This document shows positions 47,901-63,484 of a stretch of DNA of 64,000 nucleotides, in pieces. Below the pieces are notes generated by a model. That model was not told where the DNA came from, searched no databases, and saw only the letters and a list, made by a program, of their open reading frames with translations. Numbering within the stretch: position 1 is the stretch's first letter; the number at the start of each line of letters is the position of its first letter. The stretch is from NCBI RefSeq assembly GCF_028858725.1, contig NC_084761.1, positions 98,605,971 through 98,669,970 on the forward strand, in the 5' to 3' direction. Made by a program: the position numbers and the translations under genes. The stretch comes from Colius striatus (taxonomy: Eukaryota; Chordata; Aves; Coliiformes; Coliidae).

Positions 47901-50900
47901 AGGATGGAGCCCTTCCTCCACGTAGGGCTTCACTTGTTTCAGGAACTCAGCAGCGAGCAGAGTTACAGATGTGGTACCATCACCAACCTGCAGTGAGAGG
48001 AAATGCTCTGTGTCACCCACATGCTGCAGAGCTGCTGGGACAGAGGCTTCAAAACCACATGAAGGCTTCCAGAGGAATTGATTTCATCCTTTTGTCTGCT
48101 CACAGACATGTGGCTGGATTCTTTAGTGATTAAAGAGGGCTGGGTTCAGACCACATCCCATCTGAGAGTGAGGTCTCACTTCCCAGTCATCCACACTCAT
48201 GAAAGGTGAACATTTTACCTTTGAAGCTTCCCAATCACCCACGAAAAATGGCTGAGACACATGGCACAGCTCTCACAGAAGAGGTGTACATACAGACACC
48301 AGAATCAACACCAGCACTCCATGAGCTGTCCCCAGCAGTTAACACCAAGTCCCCAGAACCAGAGGCCAGCAAACTGGCTGCTACATGTGACCCTCATCCC
48401 CTCCTACCTCTGCATCTTGAGATTTGGCAATGTCCACCAACGTCTTCGCAGCGGGATGGACAACGTCAAGGAGCTTCAGGATGGTGGCACCATCATTAGA
48501 GATGGTGGCTTTGCCTAGGATTGATGGAGAAAAGGAAATGAAGCTTGATCCCTGCCAGTAGAGTCCTTACTGTTGCAAAAGGGCACCCTATGTGCAAGGG
48601 GCTTTTGAACAGCAGGGATATGTTAATCACAGATTGGTGGGGCTTGGAAGGGCCCTGCAGAGCTGCTTCAGCCCAGTCCCTGCTCAAGCAGCTTCCCTTC
48701 ACTCAGGGGGCACAGGAACGTGGCCAGGTTGGAAACCTCCTGAGAAGGAGCCTCCACACCCTCCCTGGGCAGCCTGGGCCAGGGCTCCCTCCCCTCAGCA
48801 CCAAAGGACTTGCTCCTCCTGTGCCAGGGGCACTGCCTGTGTTCCAGCTTCTGCCCATTACCCCTTTTCCTGGCACCAGCCACCAAAGAAAACAGTGGTG
48901 TTGCCTTATCTTCTCAACATCTACCCTTTAGATACTTCTAAGTACCTTCTCTTCTTCAGCCTTCTCCTCTCAAGGCTGAACAGCCCCAGGTCCCACAGCC
49001 TTTCCTCAGCAGGAAGATGCTCCAGTCCCCTCAGCATCTTGGTGTCCCTGCACTGGCCTCTCTCCAGCACTTCCCCGTCCCTCTGGAGCTGGGGAGCCCA
49101 GAACTGGACACAGGACTCCAGATGAGGCCTCAGCAGCTCTGGCAGAGCAGAGGGGCAGCACAACCTCCCTGGCCCTGCTGCCCACACTCTCCTCAATGCC
49201 CCCAGGCTGCCACTGGCTTCTTGCCCACGAGCCCACGTTGCTGCTCATGGGCAGTTGATTCTCCCCCAGCACTGCCAGGTCTCTCTCCTGGAGCTGCTCT
49301 CCAGCAGGTCACCCCCAGCCTGTGCTGGTGCAGGGGGTTGTTCCTCCCCAGCTGCAACAGTCATTTCAGACCAGTCAGTCTCACTGTGCTTCACTGTTTC
49401 TCCTTCCAGCCAAACATGGCCCCAACCTGTTACTGTGTCACAGTGCTCCCCAGCCAAGCCTTGGTCCTGCATTGCCATGAGTTTTGTCTTGCCTACTTAG
49501 TCCCAGGCTCTCAGGCCAAACTGCCATCTAGAAGGCTTTTCTCCTTCAACCAAATGACTGCTTTGTTCTGCTAGGTGATTTGAAATGTGATCATCACCAT
49601 GCCTGGATACACCCCTACAGCCACATAAACAACTAGGAATCAGCTGAAAAGGCCAGTGGAGGGGTCACCCCCATGGAAAGTAAGAGCCCAGACCACAGGA
49701 GCCTCCTCAGGCTAAGTTAATGACCTCAGTTTAGTCTGTCTGAGGGGTAGATGAAGCAAAGTGAGTGCAGAACAGCTCTCTGCAGCTGTTGAGGGGCTTT
49801 AATTTCTCTCTTACATCTCAATATCTTCCCCAAACAGACAAAAGCAGCTATCCCAGTCTGACACGTGAAGAGAGAGACTAGAAATCAATCACAGGAGCTA
49901 TGAGGTAAATTTAAAGCCAATCCTTACATTACTACAGCTCCTATTTGTAAAACACCCACTATTTAAAGACAACACCAAGACCTTCCACCCCACAAACACA
50001 TTTGTTTGGTGACCCAAGTCTTTTCAGAGGGAGGGCAATCTCATCCCTCAATCATACTTTAAAAATACCTCCTGAGTAACATGCCCTGACCTCACCCACA
50101 GCCACAGGGGCTGAGGAGCTCCACACATCCTATGGCCTCATTGAAAACATAACTGAACGCTCAGGGATGCCTGAGGAGCAGGTTCAAGGCACCACTTCTC
50201 CTTCCTGGCAATGCTTCTAGTTATCCAGTCCCACTGTGCTGTATGTGGCTGGGATAGAGTTAATTTTCTTCCTAGTAGCTGGTTTGGGGTTGTGTTTGTG
50301 TTGGAAACAGTGTTGGTAGTAGAGAGATGTTTTGGTTACTGCAAAGCAGTGCTTAGGCAGAGTCAAGGCCTTTTCTGCTCCTCACTCCACCAGCAAGTGA
50401 TGCACAAGGAGTTTTTGGGGGAACACAGCTGGCATAACTCACTCCAACTGACACAGGGGATGTCCCACACCATATGGGGCCATGCTCAGCAGATAAAGCT
50501 GTGGGAAGGAGGAGGAAGGGGAAATTATCTTCCCAAGTCCCCATTACACATGATGAAGCCCTGAGGATGGCTGAACACCTGCCTGTCCATAGCATAAGTT
50601 GAGTGAACTCCTTGGTTTGCTTTGCTTGTGTGCACAACTTCTCCCTGAGCTGTTCAACTATCTTTTATTTCAACCCACCAGCTTTTTCACTTGGATTCTG
50701 TCCCACTGCTGGGACAGTGGGTGAGCAGCTGTAAGGGGACTAGTTGCCATCTGGGGTTCAACCATGACATCCACTTCATCTCTTCAACCTCACACCAAAC
50801 AAACACAACCACCTTAAGTCAAGCTGGCAGGAAGCAAACAGGAGTTCCCAAGGAACAATCTTCAACAGCAGAGGCCAGAGTCAAGGTGTTAAAACTGAAC

Positions 50901-52428
50901 ATTGAGGGATAAACTGAACCTCTGCTGTGAGAGTTTAGTGTGGGGTGAGGAAGCTAAGCCTGAATATATGCAAGAGTTGGGTTTAATTGAGAGGAAGATA
51001 CAAGTAAATACACACACCACCAGTGTACACTGTGCCTGGAGAGTATCTGAGCCCCTTTTGTACACAGCTGTGAGGGCACTGCCCAGTGCTTACCCCGGTC
51101 ATCCACAATGAGCTTGTCCATGCCCCGGGGTCCCAGCGTGGTGCGCACGGCCTCTGCGATGACCTGGCAGGCATTGATGTTGCTGACGAGCTGAGGGATG
51201 CCCTGGGAGGTGTCTGTCCCCTCCTTCAGCAGGATAACTGGTGTTGGCTGAAGAGAGAACCCACAGCAGAGCCGTTACTCCCATGTCAGCAGCCTGGAGC
51301 TGATTCCTCACACTGCCCAGCATGCAAACAGACCAAAACCCAGAGCCTCCTTTAAATTCCACTGCCTGCACACCAACTAAGTGCCTTCCAGCTCCCACTG
51401 CTCTACACAGAAAGCCCACCTCAATTGACTCATCTCCAGTGGAATCATACCATAACTGTCCCCAAAATAAGGAGGCTGCCTCTGTACAGCACAGCTCAGC
51501 GAAGCTCTGAGTTTGCCCCTGGACTGGAGAAGCCATCACCCCCAGGAATTACAGGGGGCTGCTGTATGAGTGCAGCAACTAAAGCAGTGATTTATCTGTT
51601 ACAGTGCCAGCAGAACAGGCCCGGGAGCCTTCTGCTGATCGCACCCATTGTACCACACATACAGTGTCATAAAGCTTCGGTCTAATCACAAGGGATCACC
51701 GTTGCCTGACAGTCTTGGAGACAGCACAGAGGACACCAGAGGCCAGAGCAGACAAAGGCTTGAGGGTGCCCTGAGCTGCCCCTTGCAGGGAGCACAGCAA
51801 ACACGCCTTACTGGCAAAGCTCAAACTCCAGAGGCTGTGAGGCGCCCGGTTTTAAACAGGCGCCTGCAGGCAGAGAGCAAAACGATGCAGCGACTGCCGC
51901 TCTAAGCAGTGGCGGGGCTGAAGGCCCGGCGGGCGAGTCAAAGAGGGGCGTGAGCACCAGGGAAGCCTCTCTCAACCCTGCCAGGCTTTTGTGGCAGAGA
52001 ACCCATCGACTTCTTCCTCACCCTGCCGAGCAGCGAGCTCAAAGGGAAAAGAAACCCCGGCACCGCCGGGAGAATGAGGGCAAAGGCGGACGCCCGCCCG
52101 CGGGCACACACTCAGCAACGGCTCTCGGGGCCGGGCAGCGCCGGAGGCCCAAGAGATCCGCAGCCGCGGGGCCGGGAGGCAGCCGAGGCTCCGGGAGGGC
52201 CCCGTACGGCAGCGCCACAGCTCCCGGGACGCGGAGCCCGGCGGGACGCGGAGCCCGGCCCAGCCCGTCACGCCGCAGGCCGCCATCCACACCCGCCCCG
52301 GAACGCGCGCAACCCGGCCGAGCGCAACCCCTGCGCGGCGCCGGAGGCCGAGCAGCCCGTCCCCGAGCGGCGGGGCTGGGCGGCGGCGCGGATGGCGGCG
52401 GATGGCGGCGGATGGCACTCACCATCAT
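35994..52428 (-). CDS. CCT7: CCT7, chaperonin TRiC/CCT subunit eta
   Basis: Twelve coding exons, listed 5' to 3' on the minus strand: 52423-52428, 51094-51247, 48408-48514, 47862-47987, 46170-46222, 44681-44852, 43024-43188, 41043-41231, 40412-40509, 39624-39756, 37854-38060, 35994-36218; 1635 nt, 544 aa (human 543). Exon 1 codes only Met-Met. The product is one of eight subunits of the cytosolic ring chaperonin that folds actin, tubulin and other proteins with ATP. Visible group II chaperonin motifs are [12 protein letters not shown] (residues 39-50), [16 protein letters not shown] (from 90) and [14 protein letters not shown] (from 402). The apical region includes [18 protein letters not shown] and the C terminus ends [13 protein letters not shown]. 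Exons are close to the human protein throughout, with no disruption. It shares a GC-rich promoter with PRADC1. Introns contain CR1s and one solo LTR. Confidence 0.98.
36305..37270 (+). mobile_element. CR1 LINE, long fragment with an internal repeated module
   Basis: Plus-strand CR1 from the GGAAAGGGGCCCTGGGCAGG region to a tail TTCGAACCAAAATGATTCAA. Between about 36725 and 36990 a module of roughly 110-115 bp (CTGTTCAGCCTGGAGAAGGC, then CTCCCTGACAGGAGGCTGTA type) occurs three times in diverged copies. Antisense to CCT7, in its last intron. Confidence 0.9.
38190..38735 (+). mobile_element. CR1 LINE fragment in CCT7 intron
   Basis: Plus-strand CR1 ending CTTTTCCAACCTCAACTGTT then CTGTGACA. Antisense to CCT7. 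Confidence 0.9.
38736..39623. other. CCT7 intron, no repeat recognised
   Basis: Unique intronic sequence; I looked for C/D and H/ACA snoRNA boxes by eye on the minus strand and found no convincing pair. Confidence 0.4.
40626..40792 (+). mobile_element. CR1 LINE 3' end in CCT7 intron
   Basis: Plus-strand CR1 with CCAGGCTGCCCAGGGAGGGT, GTTGGACTGGATGATCTCTA and the classic tail ACCATTCTATGATAACA. Confidence 0.92.
41440..42385 (+). mobile_element. CR1 LINE, one of the longest copies here, in CCT7 intron
   Basis: Plus-strand CR1 reaching further 5' than most copies: CATCAGTGATCTGGATGAGA, GTTGTCAGAGGACACCAAGC and GGGTGGGAGTGTTCATCTGC are standard CR1 sequence near the end of its coding part and 3'UTR. 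It ends CAACCATTCTGTGATTCTGG. Antisense to CCT7. Confidence 0.92.
43189..44680. other. CCT7 intron, no repeat recognised
   Basis: About 1.5 kb of unique intron. Box C-like TGATGA occurs on the minus strand near 43660 but no fitting box D follows, so I do not call a snoRNA. Confidence 0.4.
45040..45335 (+). mobile_element. CR1 LINE 3' fragment, third subfamily, in CCT7 intron
   Basis: Plus-strand element with GGTTCCAAAGAAACACAAGG, GGCTGCCCAGATGGGCTGTG and the tail CTTCCAGCCCTTGAGATTCT. A close relative lies inverted at 62348-62585 in SMYD5. Confidence 0.88.
45336..46169. other. CCT7 intron, no repeat recognised
   Basis: Unique intronic sequence between a CR1 and exon 5; nothing recognised. 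Confidence 0.4.
46405..47380 (-). mobile_element. CR1 LINE, long 3' fragment in CCT7 intron
   Basis: Starts AATCACAGAGTGGTGGGGTT and runs through CAGGTCCCACAGCTTTTCCT, CCTGCACTGGCCTCTCTCCA and GATCCCTGTGGAACCCCACT, which is the order of a minus-strand CR1 3' region. The ORF inside (264 codons on the plus strand) is an antisense artefact. Sense to CCT7. Confidence 0.93.
48625..49350 (-). mobile_element. CR1 LINE fragment in CCT7 intron
   Basis: Starts AATCACAGATTGGTGGGGCT. It is very similar to the copy at 46405-47380 over CCTCAGCATCTTGGTGTCCC and CTCCAGCAGGTCACCCCCAG, then ends earlier. Sense to CCT7. Confidence 0.93.
49351..50234. other. CCT7 intron, no repeat recognised
   Basis: Unique intronic DNA; nothing recognised. 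Confidence 0.4.
50235..50769 (+). mobile_element. Solo LTR of an avian ERVL-type endogenous retrovirus
   Basis: About 535 bp, starting TGTGCTG and ending ATGACA, with the familiar avian ERVL LTR phrases GGCTGGGATAGAGTTAATTT and AGAGTCAAGGCCTTTTCTGC. The 5 bases outside each end (CCCAC and TCCAC) nearly match, as expected for a 5-bp target duplication of this class. No internal retroviral sequence flanks it, so it is a solo LTR fossil in a CCT7 intron, antisense to the gene. It looks moderately old by its divergence from the family as I remember it. Confidence 0.85.
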
Positions 52429-52733
52429 CCCGGCTGCGATCGCGGCGGCGCCTCACACACGGCCGCACCCCACAATGCACCGCGCCCGCCCAGAAGCTTC
52501 CCGCGGGCGGGAGGGGCGGCGCGCGGTGCTACGCCATCGCTTCCGGCCGCGCTCCCGCCCCGCGCAGCCGGGCAGAGGGAGGAGCGGGCCGGGGGCGGCG
52601 GCATGGCGGCGGGACGCCGGGCGGACGGGCCTCCGCGCCTGCCCTCCGCGCCCTGATGGCTGCCTCGGCCAATGGAGAGGCGCGGGGCGGCGGCGGCGCG
52701 GCGGCGGGGCGGCTGGCGGCGCCGGGCGCAGCC
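52429..52733. promoter_or_regulatory. Bidirectional CCT7/PRADC1 CpG-island promoter
   Basis: Only 305 bp separate the CCT7 start codon (minus, 52428) and the PRADC1 start codon (plus, 52734). The interval is extremely GC- and CpG-rich with no TATA box. It contains a ZNF143-like site (52467-52484), an ETS/GABP core CTTCCGG (52540-52546) and GC boxes such as GAGGGGCGGC. Just inside CCT7 intron 1 (52390-52418) a 10-bp GGATGGCGGC motif repeats three times, resembling YY1 sites. These are typical of divergent housekeeping promoters. Confidence 0.8.
52467..52484 (+). promoter_or_regulatory. ZNF143/Staf-like binding site
   Basis: ACCCCACAATGCACCGCG agrees with the SBS consensus YWCCCRNMATSCMYYRCR, as I recall it, at all but the first two positions. 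ZNF143 is known to favour bidirectional housekeeping promoters, which fits the position between CCT7 and PRADC1. Confidence 0.65.
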
Positions 52734-57233
<4,500 letters not shown>

Positions 57234-57756
57234 CAGCCAGAGGCTGCAGAGGATCAAGGACTTCTTGGTGGATCCTAGGAGTTTGCCCCAGGGACAAGGT
57301 TTGAGGAGAGTTTCCCACTGTGCTCCAGAGATGCCACTGCTCAGCCTCCCCAGATTCAGCAACAGGGAGCTCTTTCTGCTGCCGTGTGTGGCTGAAGGGC
57401 AAAGACCAGTGCCCATGGTGGGAAGCGTGAGCCTGGCACCAAGCACCCTTTGTAGTGACTTTTTAGGAGGGGTTGTGATGGCCCACAGCAGGCCAGCACT
57501 TCCCCAAGAAACATTTTTAAGATGCTACCAGTAATTTGTGCTGCTGATTGAGAGGGAATCAGGGTTATGTGGACATGGTCTGACAGGGATGGGAGGGAGA
57601 GCAAGATCCAGGCTTGGTCTGTGCTAACAGGGCTCACCCATCTCCTGTGTATTTTTGTCTCAGCTAATGAAATCTGAACAAGTTTTAAAGAAAGGAAGGT
57701 TTCTCTCTTTTTTTTCAGCAGTCAGGGGATCAAAGGACAAATCTTATCCCTTAAGG
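57234..57756 (+). other. PRADC1 3'UTR region
   Basis: Unique sequence after the PRADC1 stop. I found no AATAAA or ATTAAA before the next CR1, so the poly(A) site is not placed. Confidence 0.5.
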
Positions 57757-58130
57757 CTGTGGGACCTGGGGCTGTTCAGCCTGGAGAAGGCTGAGGGGGG
57801 ATCTCATCAGCACTTACTTGAAGGGTGGGTGTCAGGAGGATGAGGCAACACCATTTTCTATGGTGTCCAGTGACAGGATGAGGGGTAAAGGACACAAGCT
57901 GGAACACAAAAAGTTGCACTTAAACCCAAGGAGCAAGTCCTTTGGTGCTGAGGGAGGGAGCCTTGGCCCAGACTGCCCAGGGAGGGTGTGGAGGCTCCTG
58001 CTCAGGAGGTTTCCAACCCCAGCTGGACACGTTCCTGTGCCCCCTGAGCCAGGGGAAGCTGCTTTAGCAGGGGCTGGGGCTGCAGCAGCTCTGCAGGACC
58101 CTTCCAGCTCCCAGCACCACTGTAGGATTC
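57757..58130 (+). mobile_element. CR1 LINE 3' fragment between PRADC1 and SMYD5
   Basis: Plus-strand CR1 with GGGACCTGGGGCTGTTCAGC, GGAACACAAAAAGTTGCACT, TGGACACGTTCCTGTGCCCC and the tail CACCACTGTAGGATTC. Confidence 0.9.
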
Positions 58131-58427
58131 TAATGATGTTTTCCCTAGTTAAACTCCCTGCAGTGAGGGCAGAGCTCCTGTCAGTCCCCTCTGCAACACG
58201 AGTCAGTCACCCACTGGGGCAGCAATAGCCCCACAGGACAGCACAGCTTCAGGCCCCCAGCCCCAAGGGCTGGCTGGCCACCGATCCAGAGCCCAGACCT
58301 CAGTGGGCATCACTTCTCTCATGCCCAGCCCGCCCTGTGCCCAGTAGAACCAGCCCCAGCTCTTGTCTCTGACCCACTCCCCTCCACTGGTACAAAGAAC
58401 GTGGCCCTGAGTTGTCACCAGTCTGGG

Positions 58428-58433
58428 TTTATT
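58428..58433 (-). terminator. SMYD5 poly(A) signal
   Basis: AATAAA on the minus strand (TTTATT on the plus), about 1.13 kb after the SMYD5 stop. It makes 58410-59562 the likely 3'UTR, which is unique sequence apart from a short CA run near 59146-59158. Confidence 0.65.
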
Positions 58434-59562
58434 ACAACACAGAAGGGGCTGTGGCCCCGGAGGGCTGGGGACAAGCAGCGGCTGCACGGCTGTGGCAGTG
58501 ATGGTGGTGTCACAGGTGCCCATCTACAGTCTGCCCTCGCTCCTGCCACGGGCTTGAAGGAAGCAGCAGCAGGAAAACAGCTCCCAAAATCCAAGAGGGG
58601 AAAGAAAATACCCCAGGGTGCATCCCTGACCTGCTGCCTGTTGCTGGGAGACTCTTCTCCCTCCAGCCACGTGGTCCTCAGACACCAGCATGGGATGGGT
58701 GACAACACTCAGCTCAAGACAGCTCCACGTGGGGCCACTCAGCACTATGGTGTGTCCCTGGGCACAGCAGCTCCTGCTTGGGCACATCCTCCCTCCCCAA
58801 GCAGCCTGCAGCCAGATGGGTCTGCAAAACCCAAACCACCTTGTGACTGCTTACACATCATAGCCAGTGTCACCCAAAAAAGCCCAACAGTCACTGCAGG
58901 GGGCTTTGCATTGCATGAAGGTGAGAGGGAGGGAGGGAGAGAGGTGCTGCCAGGGTTGCCCCCACTCTTCCCACTGGCCTTGGGCACCTGAGCCACTCTC
59001 TGAGGTGTCTGTCCCACCTGCAAAATCGCTTTGCCCCGTGCTGCTCGCCAAGGCAAGGCATGGAATGGAGTATATATGAGGACCCCAGCTCCTTAGTGTG
59101 TAGATAGTGCTATATAGACATTAAATAGTACCCCTTGTGCACACAAACACACACACACAGAGGCTCCACTCATCCCTGGGGGATGGGGAAGGACACACTC
59201 CTCCACATCCACAGCCAGCACGGATGTGGTGGAGCAGCCTCACAGGTGACCACCGTGATGTCCCAAGGGCTGGCTGGCCCCTGCTCTCCTCCAGCTTCCC
59301 CCCTGCAAGCACCAGCCAGCCCCAACATGGCAGAGGGCCACCCCCTCCCAGCCTGTCCTCACAGGGAGGACGGGGACAGCCCAACACACACACACAGAGC
59401 ACACCAGGACAGGCGGGAGCAGGGCCTGCCTCCGGCTCCCCCACACGGCCTCCCACCCGACCCCACAACACAACCCTGCTTCTGGTATTAAAGCTGCTGC
59501 CTCTCAGAGGAACCCTCCCCTGCCCCCCTGTCCCTCCCCTCTCCTCTTGCCCGGCACCAGGA

Positions 59563-62500
59563 TCAAACATCAGTCATCTCATCCTCCAGCTCAGCATCAT
59601 CTGTCTCCCCTTCGCCCTCCTCTTCCTCCTCAGACGTCACGTCGGCGTCGTCGGCTTGCGCCAGGCACTTGGGACACGAGCAGGTAAACAAGTAGTTCTC
59701 CCTGGGAGAAGAGAAGGAAGGAGGAAGGGTGATGGCACTGAAGGGTGGGTACAAGCCCAGTGGTGCTGCTGGGCAGGGGGCTGGGGACAGAGCACACAGG
59801 AAGGGCTAAATCACAGTAGTGTGTTTGGTCACGATGGGCTTGTGGGACGCAAGTTGTAGGGGTGGAGAAGGGGGTTTCTCAGCCCTGCAGGGGGGATGGG
59901 ACATGGGGACAGTGACCAGCAGCAAGAATCCCAGTCCCTGAAGTGTGGAGAAGGGAAAGGAAGGTGGATGAGGACAGCAAGGGTTTGCAGGAGCCAACTG
60001 CAGAGCAGAGCAAGAGATGGGGGGCCCAAATCTTTGGCCCTTGAGGTTCCTCCAAGCAGCCCCTACCTGAGTATCTTGTTGCGGCTGTGTCTGCTCCTCT
60101 CCCTCTGACAGCAGTCCAAATAACTGATGCAGATTTCCTGGGAGCAAAAGAGAAACAGGTTGGGCTGAGAATCACCCCCCCATGAAGCCAAAGCAGCACC
60201 ATTTGTACCAGTCCCACTGGGAGTCAGGGTAGCTCTTCCACAGGATGAGGTGAGAATTCCTCTTACAAGGCAAGAGACTGGAGGGGACACAGGGACCTTC
60301 TGCCACGGTGTGATGCCACCCCAGCCTCACACAGGCAGGTTCACTGCCTCACCTCTCCTGCTTCAATGTCCTCCAGAGCTGTGAGATGCAGGAGGAAGTT
60401 GTTTTCTGGGAAGGATGTCTCAGCGTTGGGGATGCAGCTGTGGTTACCTATGGGGAGGACAGCACACAGCTGTGAGGGTATCTCCAGGGGAAGGAGAACA
60501 CAGAGGCAAGGTCAGAAACCTCACAGAGGCCCTGGGGCTTGTGCCTGCCCTCCCATGTAGCCCAGGCACACAGGAGCCAGAGCCTCCAACTGGGAGGACC
60601 ATGGCCTGGCTAAAGACAAGGCAGCACAAAGCTGTGGCCACCCCATCTGCCTCAGGGCCAGCAGCATCCATCCCCACTCACACTGGGGACCAAAGAGCCA
60701 GCAGGGCAGGGGCCAGGAACAGAGCTCTGGGTCAGACCCACAGAAAGCACTCAGAGAGAGCAAACTGCCCTGGATCAACCCTGGGTTGCACAGCACCATG
60801 GCTGCCCCCAGGGGCTGAGGGGAGGATGTGCAGAGCTGTACTGTTCCTCCTGCTGCCCTGCTCCCCCTCACTCTGCCATTAACACTTAGGAGTGAAAGGT
60901 GACAGCTTTGGGTGCCAAGACATCCACTCTTACATCCCTGTGGTCCAGACAAGAAAGGCTCTGTCCCTCTGTGGTTTGTTCAGCTCTGTTTTGCTCAGAC
61001 AAGGCTGGAGTTGAACTCTTTGCTAACTGCATACACAGCTCCTGGAAGCTGTATCACATCTGAGTCCAAGCCAGGACTGACCACTTCATAGCTACAGATG
61101 CCAGGAGACCCCTGAGACAGCCCAGAACAGCATCTAACACCAACACAAACCCCTTTCTCCAAAGGCTCTGAGGAAGAGTCTACCCCAGGCAATCCCCCTT
61201 CTCACTACTAGTTCCTCCCAGTCCTTGTGTTACTTACAGCAGCTCTGGAGCACGTAGAGACCTGATCCCTCGCAGTTGAGGAACTCTCCTGACTCTGCAG
61301 CACAGAGAGGGGGGTTAAAGCTTTGCATGAGCCCTTCCTGTCTCTCTACTCACACAGCTGTACCAGTCAAAACAAGTGACAAGCAGGGCTTTGAACGTTT
61401 AGTGTGGATGGGACTTTCTGCACAGGATCCCTCCACATCAGCCCTACACAGTCACAGAATCATTTTGGTTGGAAAAACCCTTGAAGCTGCTGCAGTCCCA
61501 GCCCTGCCCTCACCCTGCCCAGCCCAGCACTACCCCATGGTACCTCAGCACCTCAGCCCCACGGCTTTGGGATCCCTCCAGGGCTGGGCACTCCCCCAGC
61601 TCCCTGGGCAGCCTGGCACAGGGGCTGACACCCCTCTCAGGGAAACAGTTCTGCCTCAGCTCCAACCTCAACCTCCCCTGGGGCAACTCCAGCCCCCTTC
61701 CTCTCTCCCATTATCCTGTCACCTGTTCCTGTGGAGAAGAGACCAATTCCCAGCTCACTGCAGCCTCCTGTGAGGGAGTTGCAGAGAGTGCTCCTGCCTC
61801 CCCACAGCCTCCTCTTCTCCAGGCTGAACACCCCCAGCTCCCCTCCAGCTACCCAGCCTCCAGCTCGTGCTGCTCACAACCTTGGACTTGCTCTATCCAC
61901 ACAGCAAGCCAAAAGCAGCAGGCACAGAGCAGGGAAAGGGGGGATCTCCCAGGCTTCTCCTTGTGTCTGAAGCTGGGAAAACCCTCCAGCAGCCTGCTGC
62001 CAAGAGCCCTGCCCATGGAGCCTCACCCTTCTCGATGTCCTTGTAGAGCTGGTCGATGAAGGCATCCAGCTCCTCCCGCTGCAGCACCGGCAGCTCCAGC
62101 GCGTCACAGGCGTGAACCCACTGGCTCAGAGAGCTGCAGGAAGCAGAGGGACACCCTCACAGTCCCACGGTGGGACACAGCATGGGGGAAATTTAAGGGT
62201 TAAACTCAGCAGCTCTGAGCCTGGCAGAGGGATGAGAAAGGGTTGGGCACAGGCGAGATAAAGGACAGCTTCTAAGTGAGCCCTTTGTTGTGGTAGCCCA
62301 GGCCAGTGTGGGTTTACAGAGGGCACATCCCCTCTGTGCCACAGAACAGAATCACAAGGGCTGGAAGGGACCCTGAAAGCTCATCCAGTGCAACCCCCCT
62401 GCCAGAGCAGCACCACCTAGAGCAGGGCACACGGGAACTCATCCAGCTGGGTTGGAATGTCTCCAGAGAAGGAGCCTCCACAGCCCATCTGGGCAGCCCC

Positions 62501-63481
62501 TGCCAGGGCTCCCTCACCTCAACAGGGAAGAAATTCTCCCTTGTGTTTCTTTGGAACCTCTTGTGTTGCAGCCTGTACTCACAGAAAGCCCCGTTACCTT
62601 GTTCCTATGCCTTGGCCGTTGGTTCCAACGAGGGCAAAGAGGGATCGAAAGCCTTCTGGGGTGAACCACTGCAGAAGGGAGATAAGAAAAGAAGCTGAGC
62701 CCAGGCCACCCACTCTGCAACTGTCTCCAATCCCACAGGGAGCTTTGGGGGATGGAGAAATGAGGAGAGTGCCAGGGGAAGCCCTGGCCAAGGGAAGGGT
62801 CCCACCACGCTCCTGGGCTCATGGGGACGCAGCTCAACTCACCCTGCTGAGATGTTCATCGTAAAGAGCTTCAGTGAAGAGCAGCCTCAGCAGTTCCAGC
62901 TGACCCTGGCAGGACACAGCAACATCCTCAGGGTGGGGAGAAGCCACTGCACGTCAGACCCAGGCTGACAGCTGGGCCCAGCACAATCTGAAGGCTGAGG
63001 AGTCAGGCTCCTCGACCTTCCCTGCAAGGCTGGAGGCTGCTGCCCTCAGAGCAGCAAAGGCCATTCATTTTAGCAGCACAAACCACCCACTCAGCAGCTA
63101 AACATCACCCTGTCCCATCTCACTGTACAGGCATCTCCACCTCAGCAAGGAGGAGCGTGTCCCACTGGAGCACCACAAGCCCAAAACCCTCCAAGCAACC
63201 TGTTTCCTCTCTGTCAGGTCATTCAACCTGGCTTTGTGCCTCCACTCTGAGCCTGGGATTTCCAGTGTCTCCCATCCCAGGTGTAACAGGGCCTCTGCAG
63301 CCATGGGCTCACAGACACAGGCAGGGAGAGAGCAGGCTTGGGGATTCAATACATCCAAGAGTTGTCAGGGTCTTACCTTAAATTTGTCCCCCAGCAGCTT
63401 GTGCACAATCTCCTCTTCTTCATTTGCTGTCTTATTGCAGAACTGGGAGAAGGCCTTGATCCACCACTCCTTGTCTTTAGC
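59563..63481 (-). CDS. SMYD5: SMYD5, SET and MYND domain methyltransferase (3' part)
   Basis: Eight exons, 5' to 3' on the minus strand: 63377-63481, 62843-62905, 62598-62668, 62027-62133, 61238-61294, 60353-60447, 60067-60137, 59563-59701; 708 nt, 235 aa plus stop. The MYND part and first SET residues lie beyond the window, so this is the C-terminal half only. Visible are [20 protein letters not shown], the SET core [19 protein letters not shown] with the NHSC cofactor-binding motif, [11 protein letters not shown] with the catalytic tyrosine, a post-SET cysteine cluster (CSCPKC) and an acidic tail [24 protein letters not shown]5 is a lysine methyltransferase reported to act on histone H4K20 and H3K36 and on ribosomal protein eL40. 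All phases agree and the match to human is close. The gene converges on PRADC1. Confidence 0.95.
61448..61850 (-). mobile_element. CR1 LINE fragment in SMYD5 intron
   Basis: Starts GTCACAGAATCATTTTGGTT and runs through GATCCCTCCAGGGCTGGGCA and CTCCTGTGAGGGAGTTGCAG. Sense to SMYD5. Confidence 0.92.
62348..62585 (-). mobile_element. CR1 LINE 3' fragment, third subfamily, in SMYD5 intron
   Basis: Starts CAGAATCACAAGGGCTGGAA, then AGCTCATCCAGTGCAACCCC, AGCCCATCTGGGCAGCCCCT and CTTTGGAACCTCTTGTGTTG. Its right end reaches to about 12 bp from the exon at 62598-62668. Inverted relative of 45040-45335. Confidence 0.9.
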
Positions 63482-63484
63482 CTG

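Noticed and set aside
52656-52733. Alternative PRADC1 start 26 codons upstream
   Set aside because: It would bury the signal peptide behind an Ala/Gly-rich stretch; the ATG at 52734 starts directly at the hydrophobic leader, as in the human protein.
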